Of a DNA stretch of 64,000 nt, positions 45,388-53,906 are shown piece by piece (the stretch's first letter is position 1; the number at the start of each line of letters is the position of its first letter). This DNA is from VRUE01 sp963732225 (GTDB lineage Bacteria; Actinomycetota; Thermoleophilia; Solirubrobacterales; 70-9). Under the pieces are notes generated by a model. It worked only from the letters and a program-made list of their open reading frames with translations, was not told where the DNA came from and did no database searches. A program made the translations under genes and the position numbers. The DNA lies in assembly GCA_963732225.1 (NCBI GenBank), contig CAVSYR010000005.1:62001-126000 (forward strand). The letters run 5' to 3'.

Positions 45388-46280
45388 TAGCCCAGGTGCT
45401 GTGCCGGGTGCCGGGTAAGCGGCTCGACCGGGTCGCCCTCGACACGCTGTGTCGCGTCGTAGTCGTGAGCTGCCTGCGCATCGGCAGGGTGGGCGACTGG
45501 CTGCGGGTAGGACTCGGCGGCGTGAGCCCGATCGACGTCTTCGAGCGCGCGCCAGCGGCGGGCGAAGCCCGGCACGATCAGGATCGCGGCGCAGCCGAGG
45601 CCAAAGACGGCGAGAAAGGCGAGCGCCATCAGGATCTTCCCGTTGGAGCTGCCGAGCGTGCCGCCCTGCGGCGTGCCCAGCTCGCGCAGGGTGACGCCGT
45701 CGCTCACCGGCTTGTCTTCCGCCTCGAGGCTGTTGACGTAATCGGTAAGAACCTGGAAAGAGGCATTCGCCAGCGCGATGGCGCGCTCGGTGGTTGGCGC
45801 CTGCGAGCTGACCGAGAGGATCGGCACGCCTTCCTGGGCGGTGAAGACGAGGCGGTTGACCGCGCCTTCCTTGAGCAGTTCGTTGGCTCGTTCGCCGGCA
45901 GGTTGCGCTTCGTAGCTGGTCTGGCCGGTTTCGGGACTGTATGGCCCGGCCGTGGCGATCGTCGCCGGCGGGACCCCGACCTTCTTGGCGATCTGGCGGC
46001 GCGCCTCGAGGCTGCTCAGGTACTGACCGTAGATCTTGGCTCGCGTAGCCAGCGCGTCGAAGGTGTCCGTCGAGCCGCCGGAGATGAGCGTCGACTTCGG
46101 CGAGTCGACGAGGATCTGGCTCGAGGCGGCGGAGACCTGCAGGGTCCGTTTATGTAGACCCGGCGGCGAGATGCTGACTTGGTATGCCGTGAGGAGCGCG
46201 GCGAAGACGGCGATGACAAACACCAGGCCGACGAGGAGTTTGCGCTGCCAGAGCTGTCTGATCGTATCTACGAATGCCAT
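45387..46280 (-). CDS. Wzz/YveK-type polysaccharide chain-length protein
   Basis: A 297-residue protein with the Wzz topology. A short cytoplasmic N-terminus (VDTIRQLWQRK) leads into membrane helix 1 (LLVGLVFVIAVFAALLTAYQV). A large extracytoplasmic domain follows, then helix 2 near residues 215-240 (ILMALAFLAVFGLGCAAILIV). The cytoplasmic tail of about 55 residues is Ala/His/Asp-rich, without a tyrosine-kinase domain. It would set the length of the glycan made by the adjacent polymerase. The TAATG overlap couples it to that gene. Confidence 0.87.
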   Translation of the reverse strand: MAFVDTIRQLWQRKLLVGLVFVIAVFAALLTAYQVSISPPGLHKRTLQVSAASSQILVDSPKSTLISGGSTDTFDALATRAKIYGQYLSSLEARRQIAKKVGVPPATIATAGPYSPETGQTSYEAQPAGERANELLKEGAVNRLVFTAQEGVPILSVSSQAPTTERAIALANASFQVLTDYVNSLEAEDKPVSDGVTLRELGTPQGGTLGSSNGKILMALAFLAVFGLGCAAILIVPGFARRWRALEDVDRAHAAESYPQPVAHPADAQAAHDYDATQRVEGDPVEPLTRHPAQHLG

Positions 46281-46284
46281 TGGC

Positions 46285-47172
46285 CTATGAACGGGTGAAA
46301 AACGCAGGAACTTTCATCGGATTGACTCGGTTGCGCAACTCGCTGGACACGAAGCGGCGGAAGCGCTCGTCTTCGACCCGGTCCTCGCGGCGCAGCGCCG
46401 AGCGCAGGTAGCCGTAGAGGAAGGCGAGGCCCGAGAGCCCGTAGGGCCGCGAGCAGGCGACCTTGAGCGAGCGCAGCGCAACCCACCAGCCGCCGTAGCG
46501 GAGGATGTAGGCGCACTGGCCGTGACGGGCACGGCCGCGCAGGGTGCCGTTGCGGGTGGCGACCGGGCGGTGGTGGCGGGCCGCGACCTCGTTCAGCGAG
46601 CGGGTCGTGAAGCCGTTCATGCGCGCGTAGGTCTCGTCGATCGTGTCCCAGCCAAGCCGCTCCTCGATGCCGCCGATCGCGGTGAAGCACTCGCGGCTGT
46701 AGAGCTTGAGCGCCCCGCGCACGTGGTAGCCGGGCACCTTTGCCAACTGCCAGCCGTTGCGGCCGCGCTCGAGCAGCCCGCCGCCGGCGATGCCGAGCTG
46801 GGGCTCGCGCTCGAAGCCGTCGATCAGTCGCTCGAAGTACTCGGCGGGCAGCTCGATGTCGGCGTCGAGCTTGCCGACGTGGGTGTAGTCGTCGAGGCTG
46901 AGGCTGCCGAGGGCCCAGTTGAAGGCCCGCGCCTCGGCCGCTACCGCGAGTCGGTCCGAGTTCGCCGCCGCATTCTGCGGTGCCTGCAGCACGCGCAGGA
47001 AGGGCAGTTCGCTCGCCGCCCGGGAGAGGATCTCCGGGGTCGCGTCGGTCGAGCCGTCGTCGACAATCAGCCAGAGGTCGGGCCGCTGCGTCTGCGCCGC
47101 CACGGCGCGGATCGTGCGCTCGAGGTGGGCCGCCTCGTCGCGAGCAGGGGTGATCAGCAGCAACTCGGCCAT
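46285..47172 (-). CDS. Glycosyltransferase family 2
   Basis: A 295-residue GT-A enzyme. The frame is open upstream into the next gene, but ATG at 47172 begins the conserved MAELLLITPARDEAAHLERT, so it was chosen. LWLIVDDGSTDATPEIL is the nucleotide-binding acid motif, and VGKLDADIELPAEYFERL holds the metal-binding DAD. The C-terminal part ends in a region rich in Arg. It starts one base after the stop of the GT-B gene upstream, and the Wzz-like gene follows by 4 bases, so these form one minus-strand operon. Confidence 0.9.
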   Translation of the reverse strand: MAELLLITPARDEAAHLERTIRAVAAQTQRPDLWLIVDDGSTDATPEILSRAASELPFLRVLQAPQNAAANSDRLAVAAEARAFNWALGSLSLDDYTHVGKLDADIELPAEYFERLIDGFEREPQLGIAGGGLLERGRNGWQLAKVPGYHVRGALKLYSRECFTAIGGIEERLGWDTIDETYARMNGFTTRSLNEVAARHHRPVATRNGTLRGRARHGQCAYILRYGGWWVALRSLKVACSRPYGLSGLAFLYGYLRSALRREDRVEDERFRRFVSSELRNRVNPMKVPAFFTRS

Positions 47173-47173
47173 C

Positions 47174-48340
47174 TCAGCCGCTCCGGGCCCCGGCGATGAG
47201 GCCATCGACGAGCTCGAGGTAGCCCTGGCGCTGTTGCCGCCACTCGATCTTGGCAAGGCGCTTGGAGGCCCGCTCGGCTCGGCTGCGAGCGGCCACCGGA
47301 TCGCTGCGCACACCTTCGATCGCGGCGGCGATCGAGGCGGCGTCGCCCGGCTCGGCAAGCAGCAAATCGTCGCCGAAGTAGCGCTCGATCACCGGCAGGC
47401 GCGAGGCGACCACGGGCAGGCCCATGTGCACGTACTCGAGCAGCTTGACCGGCAGCAGCAGCTCAGTGAAGCCGTCTTGGAGGGTTGGCACGACGCCGAG
47501 GTCGGCCTCCGCCACCCGCCCCGGGATCTCCCCGACCGGGGTCGGCTGCGGGGCGATCCGCACGCCCTCCGGGGCGACCTCGGAAGCGAAGGCGGCGAGG
47601 TGGGCGGCCGCTTCGGCGTCGGAGCCGTAGACATCGAGCGCGATCGGTTCACCGCGACCGCGCAGTAAAGCCACGGCCCGGACCAGCGTCTCAACGCCGA
47701 AGCGATCGGCCAGGCCGCCGTGGTAGACGACCCGCAGCTCGCCCTCGCTGGGCGGCGTCCGCGCCTCACGCCGCTCGCCGAAGACCCGCTCGTCGGGTGT
47801 GTTCATCACCACCTGGGAGCGCTTGGCGTTGACGCCGCGCTCACGCAGCAGCTCGCGCGCCTCCTCGGTGACGAAGATGTGGCCGTTGGCCATCGCCGCG
47901 CTGACCCGCTCCTCGGCGCGAATCAGCCGAACCAGCGGGTGGTTCGGCGGCCGCTCGAAGAGGGTGGCGAAGAGCTCGGGGAAGGTGTCGTGGAAGTTGA
48001 GGATCAGCGGCACGCCGCGCAGCTTTGGCCGCAGCGCCGTGAAGACCAGTGCATCCGGCATGTTGTGGATCTCGACCAGGTCGAAGCCCTCAGCGCGATC
48101 GAGGGCGCTGACCTTGCGGGCGGCGCCGGCGAAGAAGCGGGCGTTGCCCTCGAGGTAGGCGCGAGCGCCGCCGCGGGGCTTGTCCTGCGCGGCGCGGTGC
48201 GTGGCGATGCTGCCCTCACCGACGCTGAGCTCGGTCTCCTCGCCGAGGCAGACGCAATCGACGTGATCGCCGCGTTCGGCCAGCGCTCGCGCCTGGCGCT
48301 GGATCCGCGAGTCGACGGCAAAGTCCGAGTAATGGACCAT
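47174..48340 (-). CDS. Glycosyltransferase family 4-like
   Basis: A 388-residue GT-B glycosyltransferase. The upstream open frame is Ser/Arg-rich noise overlapping the aminotransferase gene; ATG at 48340 starts the real domain (MVHYSDFAVDSRIQRQARAL). The C-terminal Rossmann half has LRVVYHGGLADRFGVETLV, LDVYGSD and the donor-binding segment TELLLPVKLLEYVHMGLPVVASRL. It resembles mannosyl- or fucosyl-type transferases of surface polysaccharides, but the sugar cannot be named. It lies between the DegT aminotransferase and GT2 genes in the same operon. Confidence 0.88.
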   Translation of the reverse strand: MVHYSDFAVDSRIQRQARALAERGDHVDCVCLGEETELSVGEGSIATHRAAQDKPRGGARAYLEGNARFFAGAARKVSALDRAEGFDLVEIHNMPDALVFTALRPKLRGVPLILNFHDTFPELFATLFERPPNHPLVRLIRAEERVSAAMANGHIFVTEEARELLRERGVNAKRSQVVMNTPDERVFGERREARTPPSEGELRVVYHGGLADRFGVETLVRAVALLRGRGEPIALDVYGSDAEAAAHLAAFASEVAPEGVRIAPQPTPVGEIPGRVAEADLGVVPTLQDGFTELLLPVKLLEYVHMGLPVVASRLPVIERYFGDDLLLAEPGDAASIAAAIEGVRSDPVAARSRAERASKRLAKIEWRQQRQGYLELVDGLIAGARSG

Positions 48341-48380
48341 GCAGACGCGCAGGGCGCGGCGCCCGCTTGACGCCTCGCGC

Positions 48381-49550
48381 TCAGCTGTTGCCGGCTGCGC
48401 CAAAGCTCTGCACTGCCGCGGCGGTCTCGGCGATGTGCCAGTCCTCGATCGCCGGGAAGACCGGCAGCGAGCAGGATTCGCTCGCCAGCCGCTCGGCCAC
48501 CGGCAGCGAGCCGAGGCCAAGGCCACGGTCAGCGTAGGCGGGCTGGAGGTGGACCGGGGTGGGGTAGTGGATCGCGCTCGAGACGCCGCAGGCGTCGAGG
48601 TGATCGCGCAGGGCGTCGCGCTCGGGCGTGGTGATGACGAAGAGGTGGTAAACGTGGTCGCCATCCTCTGCCGGCGCGGCCGGCAGAGTTACGGCGGTGT
48701 CGGCGAGAGCCTCGGCGAGCTTGGCGGCGGCCGCTTGCCGGCTCGCGTTCCAGTCGTCGAGGTGGCGCAGCTTGAGGTCGAGGATCGCGGCCTGCAGCGC
48801 GTCGAGGCGGTGCGTGCCGGTGACCAGCTGGTGGTGGTGGCGCGGCGACTCGCCGTGCGAGCGCAGCAGCTTGACCTTCTCGGCCAGCTCGGCGTTGTTG
48901 GTGACGAGGGCGCCGCCGTCGCCCCAGCCGCCGAGGTTCTTGGTTGGGTAGAAGCTGAAGCAGCCGGCGTCGGCAAGCGAGCCGACGCGGCGGCCGCGGT
49001 AGCGGGCCCCGTGGGCCTGACAGGCGTCCTCGATCACGGCGATGCCGCGCGGGCGGCAGAGCTCGAGGATCGGGTCCATGTCGACGGTGCGGCCGAAGAG
49101 GTGAACCGGGATCACGCAACGGGTGCGCTCCGTAAGCGCTTGCTCGACGATCGCAGCCGTAATCGTCGCCGAGTCAGGGTCGATGTCGACCAGGACCGGG
49201 GTCGCGCCGACGGTGCTGACCGCCTCGGCGGTGGCGATGAAGGTGTAGGTCGGCACGATTACCTCGTCGCCGGAGCCGATTCCGAGCGCGCGCAGGGCGA
49301 GCTCCAGGGCCATCGTTCCCGAGGAGAGGCCGATCGCCTCTTCGGTCTCGCAATAGGTGGCGAAGTTGCGCTCGAAGTCCTCGACCTCGGGGCCGAGGGT
49401 GAAGGCGGCATCGTGGGCGACCCGCTCGACCACCTCGAGCAGCTCGGCCATCAGCTCGGGATGGGCGGCGTCAAGGCGGATGAAGGGGACTCGGCGTCCC
49501 TCGGTTGCCGCCAGTGGCAGCGCGGTGCTCGACTGGGTTGCGGTGCTCAC
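48381..49550 (-). CDS. DegT/DnrJ/EryC1/StrS aminotransferase (WbpE/WlbC-like)
   Basis: PLP-dependent enzyme that puts an amino group on a keto nucleotide sugar. In 389 residues it shows SSGTMALELALRALGIGSGD, EVIVPTYTFIATAEAV, VIPVHLFGRTVDMDPI, VIEDACQAHGARYRGRRVG and CFSFYPTKNLGGWGDGG, where the lysine is the expected PLP Schiff-base residue. In the Wbp/Wlb route it would aminate UDP-3-keto-GlcNAcA. The start overlaps the upstream regulator stop by four bases (49547-49550), so the regulator is co-transcribed with it. Confidence 0.92.
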   Translation of the reverse strand: MSTATQSSTALPLAATEGRRVPFIRLDAAHPELMAELLEVVERVAHDAAFTLGPEVEDFERNFATYCETEEAIGLSSGTMALELALRALGIGSGDEVIVPTYTFIATAEAVSTVGATPVLVDIDPDSATITAAIVEQALTERTRCVIPVHLFGRTVDMDPILELCRPRGIAVIEDACQAHGARYRGRRVGSLADAGCFSFYPTKNLGGWGDGGALVTNNAELAEKVKLLRSHGESPRHHHQLVTGTHRLDALQAAILDLKLRHLDDWNASRQAAAAKLAEALADTAVTLPAAPAEDGDHVYHLFVITTPERDALRDHLDACGVSSAIHYPTPVHLQPAYADRGLGLGSLPVAERLASESCSLPVFPAIEDWHIAETAAAVQSFGAAGNS

Positions 49551-50266
49551 GTGGTTGCCCCTTTCATGACGTGCGCGCCGAAGGCCGATTCCGGGCCGCT
49601 CGGCAGCGCACCACTGGTCTGTTCAAGCTCGAGGAAGAGTGCGGCGGCCTCCTTGCGGGAGCGCACGCCGAACTTGGAGAAGGCGGAGGAGAGGTGGCTC
49701 TTGATCGTGCTCTCGGAGAGGAAGAGCTTGTCGGCGATCTGAGCGTTGGTCAGCCCGCGGGAGACGAAGGAGAGCACCTGTCGCTCACGGTGGGAGAAGG
49801 CCGGCCGCTCGACGCTGGCGCGCAGCTTGCGCGGTACAACGGACTGGCCGCTGGCGACGGCGCGGACCGCCACTGCAAGGGTGGACTCGAGCTCTGACTC
49901 GAAGACGACGCCATCGGCGCCGGCGTCCAGCGCGCGGCGCACGCCGGTCCCGGTCGCGATCGGCGAGACGGCGACGATCGCTGGCTCGCGCAGTTCGCGC
50001 CGCAGTCGGCGCAGCGCGGCCATCTCGCGGGGTTGGTCGACGTCGCAGGCGAAGACGACGATTGAGTCGGCGTCGATGTCCTCGACCTCGGCAAGCTGCT
50101 GCGGGTCGTCGATCTCGGTCAGCGAGACCTGCAGGTCGTGCTCGGCCATCGCGTAGACGATCCGCCTGCGCATCGCGGCGGAATCGGCGCAGAGGACTAC
50201 GCCGAGCTCGGCCGCGCTGGGACGAGAATTGCGGGCGCCGTTGGATCGCTCACTGAGGACAGCCAT
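49547..50266 (-). CDS. LuxR-type response regulator
   Basis: A 239-residue transcription regulator. The N-terminal part is receiver-like (VVLCADSAAMRRRIVYAM, then IVVFACDVDQPREM in the place of the phosphorylation strand, and GADGVVFESELESTLA). The C-terminal LuxR helix-turn-helix is strong (FSHRERQVLSFVSRGLTNAQ, then LFLSESTIKSHLSSAFSKFG). No partner histidine kinase is adjacent. The C-terminal half is closely similar to the regulator at 60818. ATG at 50266 was preferred over TTG at 50275. Its ATGA-type overlap with the aminotransferase gene suggests it controls the glycan operon it belongs to. Confidence 0.88.
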   Translation of the reverse strand: MAVLSERSNGARNSRPSAAELGVVLCADSAAMRRRIVYAMAEHDLQVSLTEIDDPQQLAEVEDIDADSIVVFACDVDQPREMAALRRLRRELREPAIVAVSPIATGTGVRRALDAGADGVVFESELESTLAVAVRAVASGQSVVPRKLRASVERPAFSHRERQVLSFVSRGLTNAQIADKLFLSESTIKSHLSSAFSKFGVRSRKEAAALFLELEQTSGALPSGPESAFGAHVMKGATT

Positions 50267-50332
50267 GCAAATCAAACGGCGCGGGACCGCGAAAGCTTGC
50301 GTCTGAGCTAAACGGGAGTCGAAGGCGCTTAT

Positions 50333-50899
50333 CTAGCGCCAGCGCTCGAGCAGGTCCGCCTCAGGCACCTCGCGCACCGCGCGGGCGGGAACGCCCATCA
50401 CGACGCTGCGCGGCGCGACGTCGGTGACGACCACGGCGCCGGCGGCGACAAAGGCCTCCTCGCCGATCTCGATCGCTGGACAGACGACGACGCCGGCACC
50501 GACCCGGCAGGCCCGCCGCAGCAGCGGCCCTTCGAGGCTCATCTCGGGGCCGTGGCGGTCCATCGTGTTGTCGTTGGCCAGGGTCACGCCCGGCCCGATG
50601 AAGGCGTCTTCCTCGACCACGGTGCCGGCCGAGAGGTAGCAGCGGGCCTGCACGCTGGCGCGGTCGCCGATCCTCACCTCGGGGTCGATCGAGCTGAGGC
50701 TGCCGACCGTCGCCCCGGCGCCGATCCGGGCGCCGTCGCGAATCTGGGCGTGGTCGCCGACCCGGGCGCCGTCGCCGATCTTGACGCCGGTGTGGATCAC
50801 CACGTTGCCGCCGATCAGCACGTCCTCGCCGATCTCGACGTTCTCGCCGAGCAACAGCCCGGGGGCGCGATCGGAGGGCTGCAGGGCGCCGCCGGCCAT
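50333..50899 (-). CDS. Hexapeptide-repeat acyltransferase (WbpD/WlbB-like)
   Basis: A 188-residue left-handed beta-helix transferase. The hexapeptide pattern runs through the protein (VEIGEDVLIGGNVVIHTG, VKIGDGARVGDHAQIRDG), followed by FIGPGVTLANDNTMDRHGP and the C-terminal coils VVVCPAIEIGEEAFVAAGAV and APRSVVMGVPARAVRE. Length and landmarks match N-acetyltransferases that act on the 3-amino group of UDP-sugar uronates. It would follow the DegT aminotransferase in that route. It is separately transcribed from the regulator gene downstream (66-base gap). Confidence 0.87.
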   Translation of the reverse strand: MAGGALQPSDRAPGLLLGENVEIGEDVLIGGNVVIHTGVKIGDGARVGDHAQIRDGARIGAGATVGSLSSIDPEVRIGDRASVQARCYLSAGTVVEEDAFIGPGVTLANDNTMDRHGPEMSLEGPLLRRACRVGAGVVVCPAIEIGEEAFVAAGAVVVTDVAPRSVVMGVPARAVREVPEADLLERWR

Positions 50900-51029
50900 T
50901 AGGCCGTGGCTCGCTTGTCGTTTCGAGGCTCGATGACCGGCGGCATGCTAGCGGCGATCGGGGCGCAAGCTCGGCGGCGGGCAAGCCGTTCTCCCTATAT
51001 GTGTATGTGCGAGCACGGAGGACGCGACG

Positions 51030-51941
51030 ATGCATGACGTTTGCGCGATCGTCGTCTCCCACAACGGCAAGCGCTGGCTCGATACCGCGCTGAGCAGCCT
51101 CTACGCCCACGCCGGCGAGATCGACCTCGACGTAGTGCTGGTCGACAACGGCACCGACGACTCGGCGGGCTACGTCGCCGAGCGCTTTCCCGAGGCGCGC
51201 ACCGTGCGTTGCGAAAATCGCGGCTTCGGCCACGCCAACAACCGCGGGCTGGAGATCGTCGACGCCCGCTATGTGCTTTTCATCAACCCCGACACAGAGG
51301 TCCTCGAGGGCGACCTGGCCGACCTGGTCGCCGAGCTCGATCGATGGCCGCGGGTCGGGCTGGCCGGCGCCCGGCAGCTGCGTGCCGACGGCTCGCTGGC
51401 GCCCAGTATCAGGCGCTTTCCCTCGGCCCTGCACATGCTTGGCGAAGCGCTTGGCATCGAGCGCATCCCCGGCGCCAGGCGGTTCCTCGGCGAGCGCGAG
51501 CTCGATCCGCGCGAGTACGAGCGCCGGCGTCCCTGCGACTGGACCTCGGGCTCCTTCATGCTCGTCCGTCAAGCGGCCTTGGAGGACGTGGGCGGCTTCG
51601 ACGAGCGCTTCTTCCTCTACTCGGAGGAGACCGACTTGTGCTGGCGCATCAAGCGCGCCGGCTGGGAGGTCTTTCACCTACCGCAAATGACGATCTGTCA
51701 CTTCGAGGACGACCGACGCGGCAGCGCCGAGCTGGAGGCGCAGGCTGCCTACGCCCGTATGCAGTTCGCCCGCAAGAACTTCCCCGACGCGGCGGCCGAC
51801 TATCGCTGGGCGATGGGATTGCGTTACGCGCTGCGCATCGGCCTCTACTCGCTGCGCGGGCGGCGGCAGAGCCCACAACGACTCGGCGCCAGCGCCGCCC
51901 TGAGCACCGTGATCCACGGCGACGCGCCGTTCGGAAGCTGA
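51030..51941 (+). CDS. Glycosyltransferase family 2 (rhamnosyltransferase-like)
   Basis: A 303-residue GT-A enzyme starting with ATG after GGAGG. The landmarks are AIVVSHNGKRWLDTALSSL, VVLVDNGTDDSAGYV, ENRGFGHANNRGLEI, FINPDTEVLEGDL and WTSGSFMLVRQAALEDVGGF with FLYSEETDLCWRIKRAGW. This is the typical pattern of the WbbL/rhamnosyltransferase subgroup that extends lipid-linked glycans. TATATG at 50996-51001 could be its -10 box. The following glycosyltransferase gene starts 26 bases later, suggesting a plus-strand operon through the methyltransferase. Confidence 0.92.
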   Translation: MHDVCAIVVSHNGKRWLDTALSSLYAHAGEIDLDVVLVDNGTDDSAGYVAERFPEARTVRCENRGFGHANNRGLEIVDARYVLFINPDTEVLEGDLADLVAELDRWPRVGLAGARQLRADGSLAPSIRRFPSALHMLGEALGIERIPGARRFLGERELDPREYERRRPCDWTSGSFMLVRQAALEDVGGFDERFFLYSEETDLCWRIKRAGWEVFHLPQMTICHFEDDRRGSAELEAQAAYARMQFARKNFPDAAADYRWAMGLRYALRIGLYSLRGRRQSPQRLGASAALSTVIHGDAPFGS

Positions 51942-51967
51942 GTCGCGCGACAGACGTTTGACCAGTG

Positions 51968-53140
51968 ATGAAGCGCATCGGCATCGCATTTCCCGGGGAC
52001 CCAAGCCATAGGGCGACCTGGTCCGGCATTCCCTTCGGTCTGACCGGCGGCCTGGAAGCCGCGGGGATCGAGGTCGTCCCGGTCCGAGTCGAGCCACCGG
52101 CACTGTTGCTCGCGGCCGGCTCGAACGCGATCGCGGCCACCTATCTGCGTCCGCAGCGGAGTCCGCGGACGGCCGTGCAGCAGGCTCGTGCCGCCGCGCG
52201 GACCTCTGCCGGGATCGCTTGGCTCAACAGCCAGGCGACCCCGAAGGCGCTTCGACGGGCGGGTCGGCTCGACGGGATCATCCAGATCGGCACCGGCTAC
52301 ACGCTGCCCGGCGGGATCCCCGTGGCCACCTACGAGGACATGACGATTCCGCAGACCAAGACCCATCCCTACGTCGGGTGGGACCTGCTTACCCGCCGTT
52401 CCTTTGCTTCCCGCATGGCGCGCCAACGGCGCGCCTACGAGCAGGCTCGCGCCTGTTGCCTGACCAGTCCCTGGGCGGCCGAATCGGTGCTGAACGACTA
52501 CGGCATCGCGCCGCAGAAGGTCCACGTGGTCGGGATCGGCTGCAACCACACCGCGCCACCGGCACAGAGGGATTGGAGCGAGCCACGTTTTCTCTTCGTC
52601 GGCCTTGACTGGGAGCGTAAGAACGGCGACGGCTTGCTGCGCGCCTTTGCTCGCCTGCGCGAGCAGGTGCCGAGCGCTCGCCTTGACCTGGTCGGCGGTC
52701 ACCCGTCGCTCTCAGAGGTGGGCGTGACGGGGCATGGCATCCTCCGACTCGACGTTGCCGAGCAACACGAGCGCCTCGAGCGGCTCTTTGCCGAGGCCAC
52801 CTGCTTCGTCATGCCGTCGCACTCGGAGGCCTCGGCGATCGCCTACGTCGAGGCCGCCTCGGCCGGGCTGCCGAGCATCGGCACCAGCGCTGGGGGCTCG
52901 GGGTACCTGATCGGTGAGGGCGGCATGATCGTCGATCCCGGTGACGACGAGGAGCTGCTTGCGGCAATGTTGCGCCTCGCTGACCCGAAGACCGCCGAGG
53001 GGATGGGCGAGGCGGCGAAAGAGCGTTCGCGGCTGTTCAGCTGGGAGGCGGTGGCTGGCCGGCTGCTGAGCGCACTCGAAGGCGAGTCGCCCGTTTCTGC
53101 CGGGCCGTCCACGACGAGGATCGGAGATCCCGTTGGCTGA
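51968..53140 (+). CDS. Glycosyltransferase family 4
   Basis: A 390-residue GT-B enzyme. GTG at 51965 immediately precedes ATG at 51968; the ATG was chosen. The N-terminal acceptor domain begins KRIGIAFPGDPSHRATWSGI. The C-terminal donor domain has RFLFVGLDWERKNGDGLLRA, LVGGHPSL and MPSHSEASAIAYVEAASAGL with the E-x7-E motif, then GTSAGGSGYLIGEGG. This is typical of retaining GT4 enzymes of polysaccharide synthesis. The 8-base overlap with the methyltransferase gene indicates that the two are coupled. Confidence 0.9.
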   Translation: MKRIGIAFPGDPSHRATWSGIPFGLTGGLEAAGIEVVPVRVEPPALLLAAGSNAIAATYLRPQRSPRTAVQQARAAARTSAGIAWLNSQATPKALRRAGRLDGIIQIGTGYTLPGGIPVATYEDMTIPQTKTHPYVGWDLLTRRSFASRMARQRRAYEQARACCLTSPWAAESVLNDYGIAPQKVHVVGIGCNHTAPPAQRDWSEPRFLFVGLDWERKNGDGLLRAFARLREQVPSARLDLVGGHPSLSEVGVTGHGILRLDVAEQHERLERLFAEATCFVMPSHSEASAIAYVEAASAGLPSIGTSAGGSGYLIGEGGMIVDPGDDEELLAAMLRLADPKTAEGMGEAAKERSRLFSWEAVAGRLLSALEGESPVSAGPSTTRIGDPVG

Positions 53141-53906
53141 GCAACGCGAGCGGTCGCCGTCCTACGCCGCCTACACGGAGACGTTCTTTCAGGACATGGG
53201 CCCGCAGTCGGGCAGCTCGGCGGCGGTCGTCGTGCCGCTGCTCTGCGAGCTGCTCACTCCCGGTTCGGTGGTCGATGTGGGCTGCGGCACCGGCGAGTGG
53301 CTGTCGGAGTTCGGCCGCAACGGAGTTGACGATCTGCACGGCTGCGACGGCGCCTGGGTCGACCCCGCGCGGCTCAGCATCGACCCGGCTTGCTTCCAGG
53401 CAGTCGACCTCACACAGCCGCCGAAAGCCGGCCGCCGCTTCGACCTCGTGACCTCACTGGAGGTGGGCGAGCACCTGCCCGCCGCTTCGGCCCGGCCTTT
53501 CGTCAGGTACCTGACCGAGCTGGGGGACACCGTGGCGTTCTCGGCCGCGATCCCCGCCCAGGGCGGCACGGAACACGTCAACGAGCAGTGGCCGGATTAC
53601 TGGAGCGGCCTCTTTGCTGAGCGCGACTACCTCGCCTTTGACCTGGTCAGGCCGAGGATATGGCTCGACTCGAAGGTCGAGTTCTGGTACCGGCAGAACC
53701 TGATCGTCTACATGGCCGCGGAGCGGGCCGCGACGTTCCCCTTCGAGCCCACCGAGACCGTCCTGCCCTTGGTTCACCCGGAGCTCTTTGCCCACCGGCC
53801 GTCGTCGTCGACGCGACAGGCGATAAATCGACTGCGAACTCGTCTCCGCCTGCGCAGCAGGCTGAAGCTCAGGCCACGATCGTCAGCGCGCCCGGATCGA
53901 CCTTGA
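53133..53906 (+). CDS. Class I SAM-dependent methyltransferase
   Basis: A 257-residue protein with a TTG start at 53133 inside the end of the GT4 gene. The SAM-binding motif I is VVDVGCGTGEWLSEF, followed by GCDGAWVDPARL (motif II) and FDLVTSLEVGEHLPA (motif III region). It probably methylates a sugar of the glycan or its lipid carrier, as judged from its neighbours. The C-terminal 40 residues are Arg-rich, and their DNA overlaps by 38 bases the convergent kinase-like gene. Confidence 0.87.
   Translation: MAEQRERSPSYAAYTETFFQDMGPQSGSSAAVVVPLLCELLTPGSVVDVGCGTGEWLSEFGRNGVDDLHGCDGAWVDPARLSIDPACFQAVDLTQPPKAGRRFDLVTSLEVGEHLPAASARPFVRYLTELGDTVAFSAAIPAQGGTEHVNEQWPDYWSGLFAERDYLAFDLVRPRIWLDSKVEFWYRQNLIVYMAAERAATFPFEPTETVLPLVHPELFAHRPSSSTRQAINRLRTRLRLRSRLKLRPRSSARPDRP

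Noticed and set aside
46400..47358. Longer start of the GT2 protein at 47358 and of the GT-B protein at 48664
   Set aside because: The extra residues are Ser/Pro/Arg-rich, overlap the upstream gene in another frame, and the conserved domains begin exactly at the ATG codons at 47172 and 48340.
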